Shown here in pieces: positions 7,254-14,969 of a stretch of 21,671 nt of DNA; within the stretch, counting starts at the first letter, position 1; the number at the start of each line of letters is the position of its first letter. Location: IMG/VR virus record IMGVR_UViG_3300021957_000369, positions 1 through 21,671 of that record. The stretch is one strand, 5' to 3'. Source of the stretch: a virus. Made by a program: the position numbers and the translations under genes. A model generated the notes under the pieces. It worked only from the letters and a program-made list of their open reading frames with translations. It did not search any database and was not told where the DNA came from.

Positions 7254-8448
7254 CCTCACCTTCGACCCCACCACCATTGATAGCATCCGCTTCTTTTTGA
7301 TTTAAAACGTTAGTTCTTTTTACTACTCTTTTAAAGAACTCTCTTGCTGATGTTACTTTTCTTCTTGATGGTTCCATTTGCGCATATTCCGCGTTTAACA
7401 TGTCCCTAGCTGTAGGGTCACTTATCTTATCTGCTATAAAATCATAAAAGTCGTAAACATTGTTTTCGTCTACATTGAAGTCATTCACCTTGGTTTGAAT
7501 TGCGATTTCGTTATCTTGCATGTCTACTTGGTCATCATCAGAAGATTCGTCTTCTGTCTCTCCATCTTCGTCGTCTAAACCAAGATCGTCTTCGCCACCT
7601 TCCTCGTCACCATCCAGTCCAAAGTCATCGCCACCTTCCTCGTCACCACCACCTTCATCGCCACCTTCTTCTTCCTCTGGTTTAGGATCTTCTTCTTCCT
7701 CGTCTTCTGGTGCTTCAAAGACATTATCAATTCTATTAATAACATCCTCTTTAACTCTACTAGGTGAATTGCCAAAAAATGCTTCTTGGATCTTCTCTAC
7801 CTTATCTAACTTCTCTTCAATGCTAGAATCTTTCTTAACTACTATCTCAACATCGGTCTCTGGTACTTGAGGTTCTCCCAATACTTGTTCGATGTGATCT
7901 ACTATGTCGCCTTCTAATCCATCATCTTTAACAGGTTCGTCTTTGACGAAATACTTGTTGCGTTCTTTTAACTTTTGCTTATCGTCTTCAACTACTTTAG
8001 CTGCTTTAGTGTAGTAGTTCTCTTTCTTTTCGAAGTCGGTAATCTTTTGGTCTAACATAGACGAATTGTAGTCGAGTTTTGCCTTCCTTAACTTATAAGA
8101 CAAATCATCTACTTTCTTTTTCTTCTTATCGAGGTCTTTTTTTGATTCGTTCACTTTGCTACTCTTAATGATTACGTTATTATTTATACCCGACTCTTCC
8201 TTGTCCTTCTTATAATCTGCTTCTATGTTAGCTTTTGATTGTCCAGAAAGTTTACCTTTGGTTGATTGTTGACCACGGCGGTGTGGATCTTTTCCACCAT
8301 GGTCCCTTTTAGATCTTTCTTCTTGGGGCATCTTAACCTCTTTCCAAGAGTCACCATCTTTTAAGACTTTGTAACCCTCTTTGTCAGAGGTCATCTGGAC
8401 TGTTTTCTCTCCAGTCTCTTTATTGACCCATTCTTTCTTGACGATCAT
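7231..8448 (-). CDS. Large acidic low-complexity protein with Lys-rich N-terminal half
   Basis: A 405-residue protein in two parts. Residues 1-200 are Lys-rich with a coiled-coil-like stretch around 95-165 (KKDLDKKKKKVDDLSYKLRK and on). Residues ~250-310 are almost all Asp, Glu and Gly (EEGGDEGGGDEEGGDDFGLD), ending in a short folded segment (VYDFYDFIADKIS to EFFKRVVKRTN) and an acidic Gly-rich tail. No family is recognised. Charge segregation of this kind occurs in scaffold and internal head proteins, but that is only an analogy. It starts 5 bases after the 273-residue gene and has no clear ribosome site, so coupling is likely. A chance TATAAATA lies inside the gene at 8181-8188 (minus). Confidence 0.75.
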   Translation of the reverse strand: MIVKKEWVNKETGEKTVQMTSDKEGYKVLKDGDSWKEVKMPQEERSKRDHGGKDPHRRGQQSTKGKLSGQSKANIEADYKKDKEESGINNNVIIKSSKVNESKKDLDKKKKKVDDLSYKLRKAKLDYNSSMLDQKITDFEKKENYYTKAAKVVEDDKQKLKERNKYFVKDEPVKDDGLEGDIVDHIEQVLGEPQVPETDVEIVVKKDSSIEEKLDKVEKIQEAFFGNSPSRVKEDVINRIDNVFEAPEDEEEEDPKPEEEEGGDEGGGDEEGGDDFGLDGDEEGGEDDLGLDDEDGETEDESSDDDQVDMQDNEIAIQTKVNDFNVDENNVYDFYDFIADKISDPTARDMLNAEYAQMEPSRRKVTSAREFFKRVVKRTNVLNQKEADAINGGGVEGEDEGGLEL

Positions 8449-8453
8449 CCAAC

Positions 8454-9275
8454 TTAGATGTCGTAATCGTATTCTTCTTCTTCGATTTCTGCGTCATCAT
8501 CTTCTTCACCAACTTCCTCATCGTCTACTGGTTCTGTGATAACTTCTTCTTCACCTTCTTCGTCGGATACTTCAGTTTCTTCTTCATCAGAAACCTCTTC
8601 TTCGTCGGATACTTCAGTTTCTTCTTCACCTTCTTCGTCGGATACTTCAACGTCGGATACTTCGGTTTCTTCTTCGTCAGATACTTCACCACTTTCTTCT
8701 GGTTCAAGATCGTAGTCTTCTGTGCTTTCGTCATCCACAGGAGGTTCTTCACTAACTTCTTCGTCACCTTCTACGTCAGATACTTCGTCAGATACTTCGT
8801 CTTCGACTGGAAGTTCTTCACCAACTTCTTCGTCACTACCTGCTAGGAGATCATCCTCTCCATCACCATCGGTCAACTCTTCTGTATCTTCTTCCTCGTC
8901 TTCGTATGCCATTCCTACATCACAACCTGCGTTCAACTCTTCCTCGTCACCATTACAACCTGCTGGAAGTGCTTCGTCTTCTGGTCCAATAGACAATGCG
9001 ATTGGAGCATCTACAGTTGGTTCAACAACGTCTACTGGAGCATCCAATACTGGAGCAACAACGTCTACTGGGGCATCTAATACTGGAGTAGTAACAGGTT
9101 CAACCACGTCTAGCGGCTCGTCCAAGACTGGAACATCAGGTTCAACTACGTCTACTTCTGGTTCTATTTCAATGCCATGCTCTTGCGCTTCGACATCAAT
9201 ATATTGATTAAATTTATCTTCCAAGTCATATAACTTGGTTTCGATCCTTGCCAACACTTCTGAATGATCCATCAT
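8454..9275 (-). CDS. Very acidic repetitive protein
   Basis: A 273-residue protein, MMDHSEVLARIETKLYDLED at its start, with a short helical head. Residues ~40-90 are tandem Pro-Val-Asp repeats (VLDAPVDVVEPVLDAPVDVV-type). Residues ~125-273 are dominated by Glu/Asp/Ser repeats of the type EVSDEEETEVSDEEGEE. Between them are two Cys (AGCNGDEEELNAGCDVG, near 105-120). The protein is strongly negatively charged and probably disordered. A late promoter at 9317-9324 and a TAAGGAG ribosome site precede ATGATG at 9275. It heads an operon with the 405-residue, DUF5661-like and GIY-YIG-like genes. Function unknown; acidic disordered proteins can act as DNA mimics or as prohead internal scaffold proteins. 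Confidence 0.75.
   Translation of the reverse strand: MMDHSEVLARIETKLYDLEDKFNQYIDVEAQEHGIEIEPEVDVVEPDVPVLDEPLDVVEPVTTPVLDAPVDVVAPVLDAPVDVVEPTVDAPIALSIGPEDEALPAGCNGDEEELNAGCDVGMAYEDEEEDTEELTDGDGEDDLLAGSDEEVGEELPVEDEVSDEVSDVEGDEEVSEEPPVDDESTEDYDLEPEESGEVSDEEETEVSDVEVSDEEGEEETEVSDEEEVSDEEETEVSDEEGEEEVITEPVDDEEVGEEDDDAEIEEEEYDYDI
8541..8690 (-). repeat. Tandem Glu/Ser/Asp-coding repeat in the 273-residue gene
   Basis: The plus-strand string CGTCGGATACTTC recurs at 8561, 8603, 8636 and 8651, with a CGTCAG variant at 8675 and more at 8773 and 8786. On the minus strand it encodes EVSDE. Copies are spaced unevenly (15-42 bases), typical of slippage or unequal recombination. It is an in-frame protein-coding repeat, not a CRISPR array. 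Confidence 0.75.
9019..9150 (-). repeat. Tandem Pro-Val-Asp-coding repeat in the 273-residue gene
   Basis: Degenerate copies of an ACGTCTACTGGAGCATC-type string (plus strand) code on the minus strand for DAPVDVV units. Three good copies and several decayed ones are seen. Confidence 0.65.
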
Positions 9276-9316
9276 TTTATTACTCCTTAACTGTTTACGA
9301 GAAAATTAGTTACCTT

Positions 9317-9324
9317 TATTTATA
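9317..9324 (-). promoter_or_regulatory. T4-type late promoter for the 9275-6613 operon
   Basis: Exact TATAAATA on the minus strand, 42 bases upstream of the ATG at 9275. It would drive the two acidic proteins, the DUF5661-like protein and the GIY-YIG-like protein. Confidence 0.75.
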
Positions 9325-9328
9325 TTTT

Positions 9329-9745
9329 CTATACGACATCGGAAAATTCTTCTTTCATTTCTTCCCACTTGTCGTTTATCTTATGTTTGTAATTGACATA
9401 CTTGTATAACTTGATGCCTAAATCCAAGAATTCCTTGAAATCACAAAATTCCCCTTTCTCACTCCTAACAAAGACATCGAATACTATGTTTGCTAAAAGT
9501 TTCTTCTCTTCCTCACTAAATTCTTTCAAAAAGAATGTAACGAAGGCATCCTTACAAAAAGTGTTCCTAAAGAACATTAGACTCATAGTGAATCTTCTCA
9601 ATGATACCGTGTCGAAATTGTCCACATTTAAAAGATTCACATATTTAATAATGTAATTCTTTTTTCGGACATCCCGTCTATACTCCTTCTCATCACAAGA
9701 ATGGATATACATGTCGAATGGAAAAAAATTATCTTTTTGTGTCAA
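9329..9745 (-). CDS. Uncharacterised protein with TTG start
   Basis: A 138-residue protein, basic in the first third and rich in Phe, Leu and Lys, with hydrophobic helices (FTMSLMFFRNTF) but no clear membrane segment or signal peptide. No family is recognised. The start is TTG (9745), overlapping the upstream stop as TTGA; the nearest in-frame ATG, 11 codons in, has no ribosome site. Translation probably depends on coupling to the 113-residue gene. It shares that gene's late promoter. Confidence 0.65.
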   Translation of the reverse strand: MTQKDNFFPFDMYIHSCDEKEYRRDVRKKNYIIKYVNLLNVDNFDTVSLRRFTMSLMFFRNTFCKDAFVTFFLKEFSEEEKKLLANIVFDVFVRSEKGEFCDFKEFLDLGIKLYKYVNYKHKINDKWEEMKEEFSDVV

Positions 9746-10083
9746 ATTAACTCTAGGATCTTTTTTTGAGATTTGAGGGTGACAAATTTTCTAACTATCG
9801 TCTTACCCTTTGCTTCCAAAACAGTTTTCCTATCTTGGGAACTTCCTACTATACCGTAGAATTCTAATATCTTATAGAAGTTTTCAAGTAACTTAGTGTT
9901 GCTCTGCCTCCAATCTCTCGTAACTTCATCCAAAATGGCTTGAAGTAAAACCTTATCTTCCTTCACCTCTTCCATTATATACCCTAGAACGCTCTCTGCA
10001 TTCTTCTTAGGTATGAACGTAAGATCGGAAGAAATATCAGTTTCTTTTAAGAAATCTTCGATTCTATCTAAAATATCACCCAT
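9742..10083 (-). CDS. Uncharacterised small helical protein, possibly translated from a leaderless mRNA
   Basis: A 113-residue protein, MGDILDRIEDFLKETDISSD at the start, mainly helical, with a basic C-terminus. No family is recognised. The ATG at 10083 has no ribosome site and lies only 8 bases after TATAAATA, so a T4-type late transcript would start about 3 bases before the ATG. It is 11 bases downstream of the glycosyltransferase stop, so coupling from read-through transcripts is also possible. It overlaps the 138-residue gene by 4 bases. Confidence 0.7.
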   Translation of the reverse strand: MGDILDRIEDFLKETDISSDLTFIPKKNAESVLGYIMEEVKEDKVLLQAILDEVTRDWRQSNTKLLENFYKILEFYGIVGSSQDRKTVLEAKGKTIVRKFVTLKSQKKILELI

Positions 10084-10091
10084 GATATAAC

Positions 10092-10099
10092 TATTTATA
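10092..10099 (-). promoter_or_regulatory. T4-type late promoter overlapping the glycosyltransferase stop
   Basis: Exact TATAAATA on the minus strand. It overlaps the glycosyltransferase stop codon at 10095-10097 and sits only 8 bases before the ATG at 10083, the shortest distance at a minus-strand gene in the window. Confidence 0.7.
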
Positions 10100-11876
10100 T
10101 TTCAAGAAGATACTTCTTCTTGTTTGGAGTTTCGTCTATGTTGTTTACGTCTATGACTTCTTTGGTAGGAGAAAGTTTTAGAACTGCGCCCAAGAACCAA
10201 AAAACACCCGTAGGTCTAAAGTGAACCGTGGTCGTCGAGATGTTAGGGTATGATTTATGCCATTTCTTGTAGAACTTTCTTCCTTGTTTTAAGTAATGCT
10301 CGTAACCGTCCCCTGTGGTTAGATTGACATCCCCTCCTGAGTGGTGAGTGATAGGAACCTTAACTACATAATTGGTTAGGTTTTTCTTATTTGCCTCCAT
10401 GCAAATATCTCCACCATAAAAATGAAAGTGATCTAAGTATTCACCAAACTTAAGATTGGACGATCTTTTACTTATTAAACAAAATTCATCTATGGTTTGA
10501 ACTCTCATGTAATCAAAGTTGTAATCTAATGACGAGAAGTCTACACCTCTAATAGCACCCTTGCCCCCAACTTGTACACCAGCAGGACCAAGCACACCAA
10601 AATCACCCAATTGCTTACTAACATTGCGTATCGTAGCAAAAGGTTCATTAGAATCAAACGTAACGTCTTGGTGCATATGATACATCATCTCACCTTCGCT
10701 AACCTTAGTTAATTGATTAAGGGCCTCTGGGCACCAAAAGTAATTCTCTGTATTGTTAACAAATATAAACTCATAACTTTCTCTACTTTTAATACTTTTA
10801 ACCAACGTTTGCATTTGGTCTTTTTTAGTAGCGCATATCAAAATAGAGTTCTTTGCTTTTTCCTTCACGGGAAATGGTCCTTTGAAGAACCAATCTCTTT
10901 GTAACTTTTGAAGATCGGTTATAGAATCTTTTGTAGCATCCTCTTTTCTAGTAGAGTGATCGACGTGTATGATTGCTTTTTCTCTAATACAAAAGTTTAC
11001 ATACCCTAGTTTCCCTACCTTTAAATTAAGATCAACGTCTTGAAAGACATCGATATAACCTTCGTCGAAACCTTTTACTTTATTGAATATAGATTTCCTT
11101 AGCATCATGAAAGCAGCAGTAACTCCTTCTACTCTAGCATTTTGTTTGGATATAGCATCGAGGTTGCCTTTATAATTATGATGACCTGGGCCATACCATT
11201 GACCATTAGGATGATATATAACTTGCCCATCATGTTGGATTGATTTTTGGTCTGCTTCCCAAACCAATCTATGCCCCAAACAACCTATGTTACTACATAA
11301 GGAATACTTAACCATTTCACTAATTGCGTCATACGTCAAGAATACATCATTGTTCATGAATAACAATAAGTCTCCTGTTGATTCCTTTGCTAGAAAATTA
11401 TTGTTCTTAGAGAAATTATATTTATGATCCCAAAACACCTTGAACTTATCCCCCCAAGCAATAGCATACTCTTCGTATAATTCTTTGATGCCTTCTTGCG
11501 TGGAACCTGTATCACAAAGCAATACCTCAAACTTAGGATACTTAACGAATTTCTTGATACTTTCTAAACATTCTCTTATGACTTTATAGCCATCCTTGGT
11601 CACGATACATATAGATATTTTTGGAAAACCTGCTTCGTCGATAAAATCAAAATCGATGAAAGGTTTATTGTAGTCTTGAATCTCAAACTTGATGCTCTTT
11701 TCCGATCTCTCACTCTTGTCATTCGTCTCTGCTTTTGTCTTCCCAAGAAGTTTGAATCCTGGTTGACTAGCAAGATTGACAGGCCCACTAAATACTTTAT
11801 TAGGCTTGATGAGTTTCCTCTCACCATTTATCATAACGACAACGTTATCATCACCTTCGTATTTAATTAATGCCAT
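10095..11876 (-). CDS. Two-domain family 2 (GT-A) glycosyltransferase
   Basis: A 593-residue protein with two glycosyltransferase domains in tandem. Domain 1 (~86-340): ISICIVTKDGYKVIRECLES (87-106), DTGSTQEG (122-129), a DXD-like NND at 175-177, and GFDEGYIDVFQDVDLNLKVG (269-288). Domain 2 (~344-560): ILICATKKDQMQ (345-356), a DXD-like HQD at 402-404, HFYGGDICMEANKKNL (485-500) and a late HHSGGD. The N-terminal ~45 residues form a separate small, strand-like segment (FSGPVNLASQPGFKLLG at its end) outside the GT fold. Such enzymes transfer sugars from nucleotide sugars; the target (DNA, virion protein or host surface) is not shown. No TATAAATA is seen; the minus strand has TATAAT at 11903-11908 with a poor -35. 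A GAGAAGAG ribosome site precedes the ATG. The GIY-YIG homing gene lies just upstream. Confidence 0.85.
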   Translation of the reverse strand: MALIKYEGDDNVVVMINGERKLIKPNKVFSGPVNLASQPGFKLLGKTKAETNDKSERSEKSIKFEIQDYNKPFIDFDFIDEAGFPKISICIVTKDGYKVIRECLESIKKFVKYPKFEVLLCDTGSTQEGIKELYEEYAIAWGDKFKVFWDHKYNFSKNNNFLAKESTGDLLLFMNNDVFLTYDAISEMVKYSLCSNIGCLGHRLVWEADQKSIQHDGQVIYHPNGQWYGPGHHNYKGNLDAISKQNARVEGVTAAFMMLRKSIFNKVKGFDEGYIDVFQDVDLNLKVGKLGYVNFCIREKAIIHVDHSTRKEDATKDSITDLQKLQRDWFFKGPFPVKEKAKNSILICATKKDQMQTLVKSIKSRESYEFIFVNNTENYFWCPEALNQLTKVSEGEMMYHMHQDVTFDSNEPFATIRNVSKQLGDFGVLGPAGVQVGGKGAIRGVDFSSLDYNFDYMRVQTIDEFCLISKRSSNLKFGEYLDHFHFYGGDICMEANKKNLTNYVVKVPITHHSGGDVNLTTGDGYEHYLKQGRKFYKKWHKSYPNISTTTVHFRPTGVFWFLGAVLKLSPTKEVIDVNNIDETPNKKKYLLEI

Positions 11877-11913
11877 ACTCTTCTCGTTAAACCTTTATAA
11901 ACATTATAACCAC

Positions 11914-12795
11914 TTAAAGATCGATTTCTTCAAGTTTCCAACCTTTAAATTGGCCTTTTATTATACCTCTTCCATTTCTCATCGCTTTTAACAATACCGA
12001 CCTATGAATTCCACCTATGACTTCTTCACAAAATCTCTTCAACCCCCCTATTATCTCGTACACATCTCCGGTAGGAGAAGTTATTCTCCATTTCTTAGAA
12101 TTATGATTGCTACTCCCTGATGTTTTTTTCTTAAATGACTTTTTCCCCTCTTCACTCCTAGCCCATTTATCACCCGCCATAGAATTATTCCCTCCCTTTT
12201 GTGATTCTCTTAAAATTTCCTTGACATGCTCTGGGAATTCGTTATTTTTATAGAACTCCTTAAGACCTTGGCTTATTTTTTTCTTATGCTCATCTGTTTC
12301 TTTTCTGCCCGTTAACGTATTTCTTATCTTCTCTCTCGTTTCTTTTTTTCTAACTCGCTCCGCGTTGGCTTTAGAATTTTTTTCTCTATAGTCTTTACCT
12401 TCCCATAATTTCTTAATTTTTCTACCAACCTTTTCCGATACCTCTTTCGGCATTTTGTATCCACTAATACCTTCCCCCCCATCAGTGAAATTGGTCAAAG
12501 TTCCTCCATTATCAAAACGTCCTATAATTTTTATCATTTTTATTTCTAAATTAAATGCATCATTCTCAGACTCGAAGTGATTTATTTTTACGATTTTGGG
12601 AGCAAACCCTTCCCTAATCATCTTTTGTATTTTATTGTGTTTCTTCGTATTAGAAGTTCTCTTATCATTCAAATGCTCCTTATATCTATTACCTTTGCCT
12701 TTACCTACATAAAATGGTTCATAATCAAAAATATATTCGTCATATTCATATTTTCCTGGTTTTCTAGTATCTAAATAAACATACACATAAAACAT
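11914..12795 (-). CDS. Free-standing GIY-YIG homing endonuclease (Seg-like)
   Basis: A 293-residue protein. The N-terminal catalytic module starts MFYVYVYLDTRKPGKYEYDE and continues PFYVGKGKGNRYKEHL, a GIY-YIG motif (YVY ... YVG) with the catalytic Arg in GNRYKEHL. A Glu in the FNLEIKMIKIIG helix completes the site. The middle carries NUMOD3-like basic repeats (TLTGRKETDEHKKKISQGLK, then FPEHVKEILRESQKGGNNSM), which bind DNA. The C-terminus has WRITSPTGDVYEI then LKRFCEE, a late DNA-contact motif of this family. The start is ATG 12795, chosen because AAAGGGG lies 7 bases before it; an upstream reading begins 18 codons earlier without a ribosome site. Two TATAAATA elements lie upstream. It is inserted between the glycosyltransferase and uvsW, as a mobile endonuclease gene would be. 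Confidence 0.85.
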   Translation of the reverse strand: MFYVYVYLDTRKPGKYEYDEYIFDYEPFYVGKGKGNRYKEHLNDKRTSNTKKHNKIQKMIREGFAPKIVKINHFESENDAFNLEIKMIKIIGRFDNGGTLTNFTDGGEGISGYKMPKEVSEKVGRKIKKLWEGKDYREKNSKANAERVRKKETREKIRNTLTGRKETDEHKKKISQGLKEFYKNNEFPEHVKEILRESQKGGNNSMAGDKWARSEEGKKSFKKKTSGSSNHNSKKWRITSPTGDVYEIIGGLKRFCEEVIGGIHRSVLLKAMRNGRGIIKGQFKGWKLEEIDL

Positions 12796-12824
12796 ACCAT
12801 CCCCTTTAATCATATATCTCTTTG

Positions 12825-12832
12825 TATTTATA
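12825..12832 (-). promoter_or_regulatory. T4-type late promoter for the homing endonuclease (proximal)
   Basis: Exact TATAAATA on the minus strand, 30 bases upstream of the chosen ATG at 12795. Confidence 0.7.
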
Positions 12833-12853
12833 AAACACCAACACTTCAAGCAA

Positions 12854-14449
12854 TCAGATGCTTATTTCTTTAATATTTATATCAAACTTTTCTAAAGAAT
12901 AATGTTCCATCCGTTCTTTTGCATGTTTTGCGTTATACGTTAGGTTATCGCATAAATCATATATACGTGCAACTTCTTTCGAGCAATGTTTCCTTAAAAC
13001 CCTACCCACACTTTGCAGCACGGTTATCTTACTTTTGCCTATATTCCCGAATATTACAGTATGTAAGTTTTTAACGGAGATACCCGTGGAGAACAATGAT
13101 GTTGTAGCAATCACGACGATTCTAGAACCATCTTCCATTTTTTCTCTAATTTCTTTTCTTTTATATTCGTCCATTTCCCCACTAATATAAAAGATGTCAT
13201 TGTATTTGCCTTTATTCAAATGAGTAATAGTCTTTTGTAACTTCTTGCCAAAGTTAAGAGTATTTGCGAGGATCAGTACGTTCTCCTCTTTCTCTAACCT
13301 AGACAATACAATTTTAGAAATTAATTTCAACCTTGGTACATAGTTCTCGATAAACTTTTTCTCTGCGTTGAATTTGGCTGCCGCTGGGATTGCTTCCTTT
13401 GGTGTATCTTCATCGATGTCATTTTCAAGTAAGTATTCGTTTATCTTCTCTTTTACCATCTTCTTGTCATAACTAATAAAAGGGATTGTAATCTTTAACT
13501 CTGTTACATGCCCTTTATCCATAAGATCTTTAGCATTTACTTCATGCACCACAGGACCAACACCACTAATAACCGTCCTTACATCTAGAGGATCTGTAGG
13601 CATGGTGCCAGTACAACCAAATCTCCATTCCGCATTAACACAATGATCGCAAATTTGTCTCATGACTGTTCCACCACTTCTTTTAGATTTTGATGATTTA
13701 TCACCGGACTTAGCACCATGGATCTCATCGATGATAAGACAATCAAACTCTTCGAAGAATTCTCTTGATTCTATATTCTGTAAACTTTGCCATGTAGAAA
13801 TAACATAAGACTTCCCTTCGTAGTCTTTTTCTCTACCAAAGTAAACTCCTATATCCTTTCTATCGAATCCATATTCCTCCGCGTCCTTCTCCATTTGTAT
13901 AACAAGGTCAGTCCTTGGAACAACCAATAGAACCTTCTTGACATACTTCATATGCAATAGGTACTTAGTGACCATAGTGACTATGTAACTTTTACCAGAA
14001 CTCGTCGCTGCTCGAACGATCCCTCTTTTAGCTTTCAACAAAGCTTTAGCAGAATCCCATTGATGTTCCCAAGGCAAAAGTTCGACACCTCCCTCTTGTT
14101 TGGCAATTAGTTCACTTTTAATAACTTCTTCGAAATTAGATATATCAAGTTCTTTGTGGACAAGACTAGGATCAAGTTCGTACTTGATTTCCCACTCCTC
14201 CATTTTCTTGATGCATTCTGGTAACAATCCTCTTGGCATAGTACCATCATTCTTAATGAAACGAATAAACCCATCCCAATTCCCTGATTTATAACTTGCA
14301 GAAAATTTAGCATGTTTGACTTGGTTTTTAAAATGATTCTTTAGATCAGTAATGTATTCATCATTCATCGTTGCCAAGAGAACTTCAGAATTATTAAGTG
14401 GCACAACCGTGACCGCATCGTATTTTAAGTCTAAATCTGCTAAATTCAT
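12854..14449 (-). CDS. uvsW: UvsW-type recombination helicase
   Basis: A 531-residue SF2 helicase, near T4 UvsW (about 500). The N-terminal ~110 residues are the UvsW-type DNA-binding extension. Motifs: I, ATSSGKS (148-154); II, DEIH (241-244); III, TGTMP (280-284); VI, QSVGRVLRKH (479-488). In T4, UvsW unwinds branched DNA, R-loops and forks, switching replication from origin-dependent to recombination-dependent mode. It overlaps the upstream UvsY-like gene by ATGA, with which it is co-transcribed. No late promoter precedes it. It ends in KEISI just before the homing endonuclease gene. Confidence 0.93.
   Translation of the reverse strand: MNLADLDLKYDAVTVVPLNNSEVLLATMNDEYITDLKNHFKNQVKHAKFSASYKSGNWDGFIRFIKNDGTMPRGLLPECIKKMEEWEIKYELDPSLVHKELDISNFEEVIKSELIAKQEGGVELLPWEHQWDSAKALLKAKRGIVRAATSSGKSYIVTMVTKYLLHMKYVKKVLLVVPRTDLVIQMEKDAEEYGFDRKDIGVYFGREKDYEGKSYVISTWQSLQNIESREFFEEFDCLIIDEIHGAKSGDKSSKSKRSGGTVMRQICDHCVNAEWRFGCTGTMPTDPLDVRTVISGVGPVVHEVNAKDLMDKGHVTELKITIPFISYDKKMVKEKINEYLLENDIDEDTPKEAIPAAAKFNAEKKFIENYVPRLKLISKIVLSRLEKEENVLILANTLNFGKKLQKTITHLNKGKYNDIFYISGEMDEYKRKEIREKMEDGSRIVVIATTSLFSTGISVKNLHTVIFGNIGKSKITVLQSVGRVLRKHCSKEVARIYDLCDNLTYNAKHAKERMEHYSLEKFDINIKEISI
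12874..12881 (-). promoter_or_regulatory. Second TATAAATA upstream of the homing endonuclease
   Basis: Exact TATAAATA on the minus strand inside the end of uvsW, 79 bases upstream of 12795. It could be a second late promoter or a chance match in AT-rich coding sequence. Confidence 0.4.
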
Positions 14450-14862
14450 ATATTAAGTTTTTCCATCTCTACCATATTACGAAGTGACCAAGACTTACTA
14501 TTCATGTTCTTAATGGTTCTATCCAAAAAGTCCACAATTGCCTCTAAATCATCGTAATGCTTTTTTGCTGTTTGATATTTTTTGTCCTTTTCTACGAAAA
14601 TTAGAATGTCAACACTACTCGTTAACTTAATTTCGTACTCTGTCTTGTAATATTGGAATAGTTCTCCCTTGACTTTCTTCAAGAAACGTTCGAGTTTCTT
14701 CATATTCCTTTTTTGTCTATATAATTCCTCGATGTATCTCTGCGTCTTGTCAACTACAGTCCTAAGTTGATCCTTAAGGTTAAAATCATCTATTTTAGTA
14801 TCCTCTACTATCTGTTCGAGGAACTCATCTTCTAACTCAAAAGAAGTTTTTTCTACACTCAT
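14446..14862 (-). CDS. uvsY: UvsY-like recombination mediator
   Basis: A 138-residue, mostly helical protein, almost the length of T4 UvsY (137). The segment KLTSSVDILIFVEKDKKYQT, then the helix YDDLEAIVDFLDRTIKNMNS and the final KSWSLRNMVEMEKL follow the UvsY layout (lxaDkd... then FLxxxLKxIxSRGFxIKNxIxxxKF). UvsY loads UvsX recombinase onto ssDNA coated with gp32. The call also rests on direct linkage to uvsW, as in T4. The ATG at 14862 is preferred over an in-frame TTG five codons upstream, though the ribosome site (GGTTGG) is weak. An extended -10 (TGCTAAAAT) lies upstream on the minus strand, without a convincing -35. No TATAAATA is present. Confidence 0.7.
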   Translation of the reverse strand: MSVEKTSFELEDEFLEQIVEDTKIDDFNLKDQLRTVVDKTQRYIEELYRQKRNMKKLERFLKKVKGELFQYYKTEYEIKLTSSVDILIFVEKDKKYQTAKKHYDDLEAIVDFLDRTIKNMNSKSWSLRNMVEMEKLNI

Positions 14863-14923
14863 ATGTTTATTTACCAACCACTTAAGTATATTTTAGCACC
14901 AGATTTCAATAATTTTTAAAAAA

Positions 14924-14956
14924 AGCACTTCAAAAACTAGAATCATGGTGTATAAT
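14924..14956 (+). promoter_or_regulatory. Sigma70-like promoter for the 325-residue gene
   Basis: AGCACTTCAAA at 14924-14934, then a 16-base spacer and TATAAT at 14951-14956 preceded by GGTG. It resembles 3427-3459 and 18867-18901. The start of RNA would be near 14963, only about 7 bases before the ATG. Confidence 0.6.
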
Positions 14957-14969
14957 CTATTTCAAGTCT

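Noticed and set aside
7520-7870. Plus-strand reading frame of 116 residues, mostly Ser and Pro
   Set aside because: It is the antisense of the acidic, Gly-rich region of the 405-residue gene.
8181-8188. TATAAATA on the minus strand inside the 405-residue gene
   Set aside because: No gene start follows at a sensible distance, so it is probably chance in AT-rich coding sequence.
8541-8690. CRISPR-like direct repeats
   Set aside because: Spacing is irregular and the repeats are in-frame codons for acidic residues, with no leader or cas genes.
8722-9207. Long plus-strand reading frame (161 residues, Ser/Thr-rich)
   Set aside because: It is the antisense of the Glu/Asp repeats in the 273-residue gene and has no ribosome site or promoter.
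12796-12849. Longer start for the homing endonuclease (18 extra codons)
   Set aside because: The extension has no ribosome site, overlaps the late promoter, and the good AAAGGGG site precedes ATG 12795.
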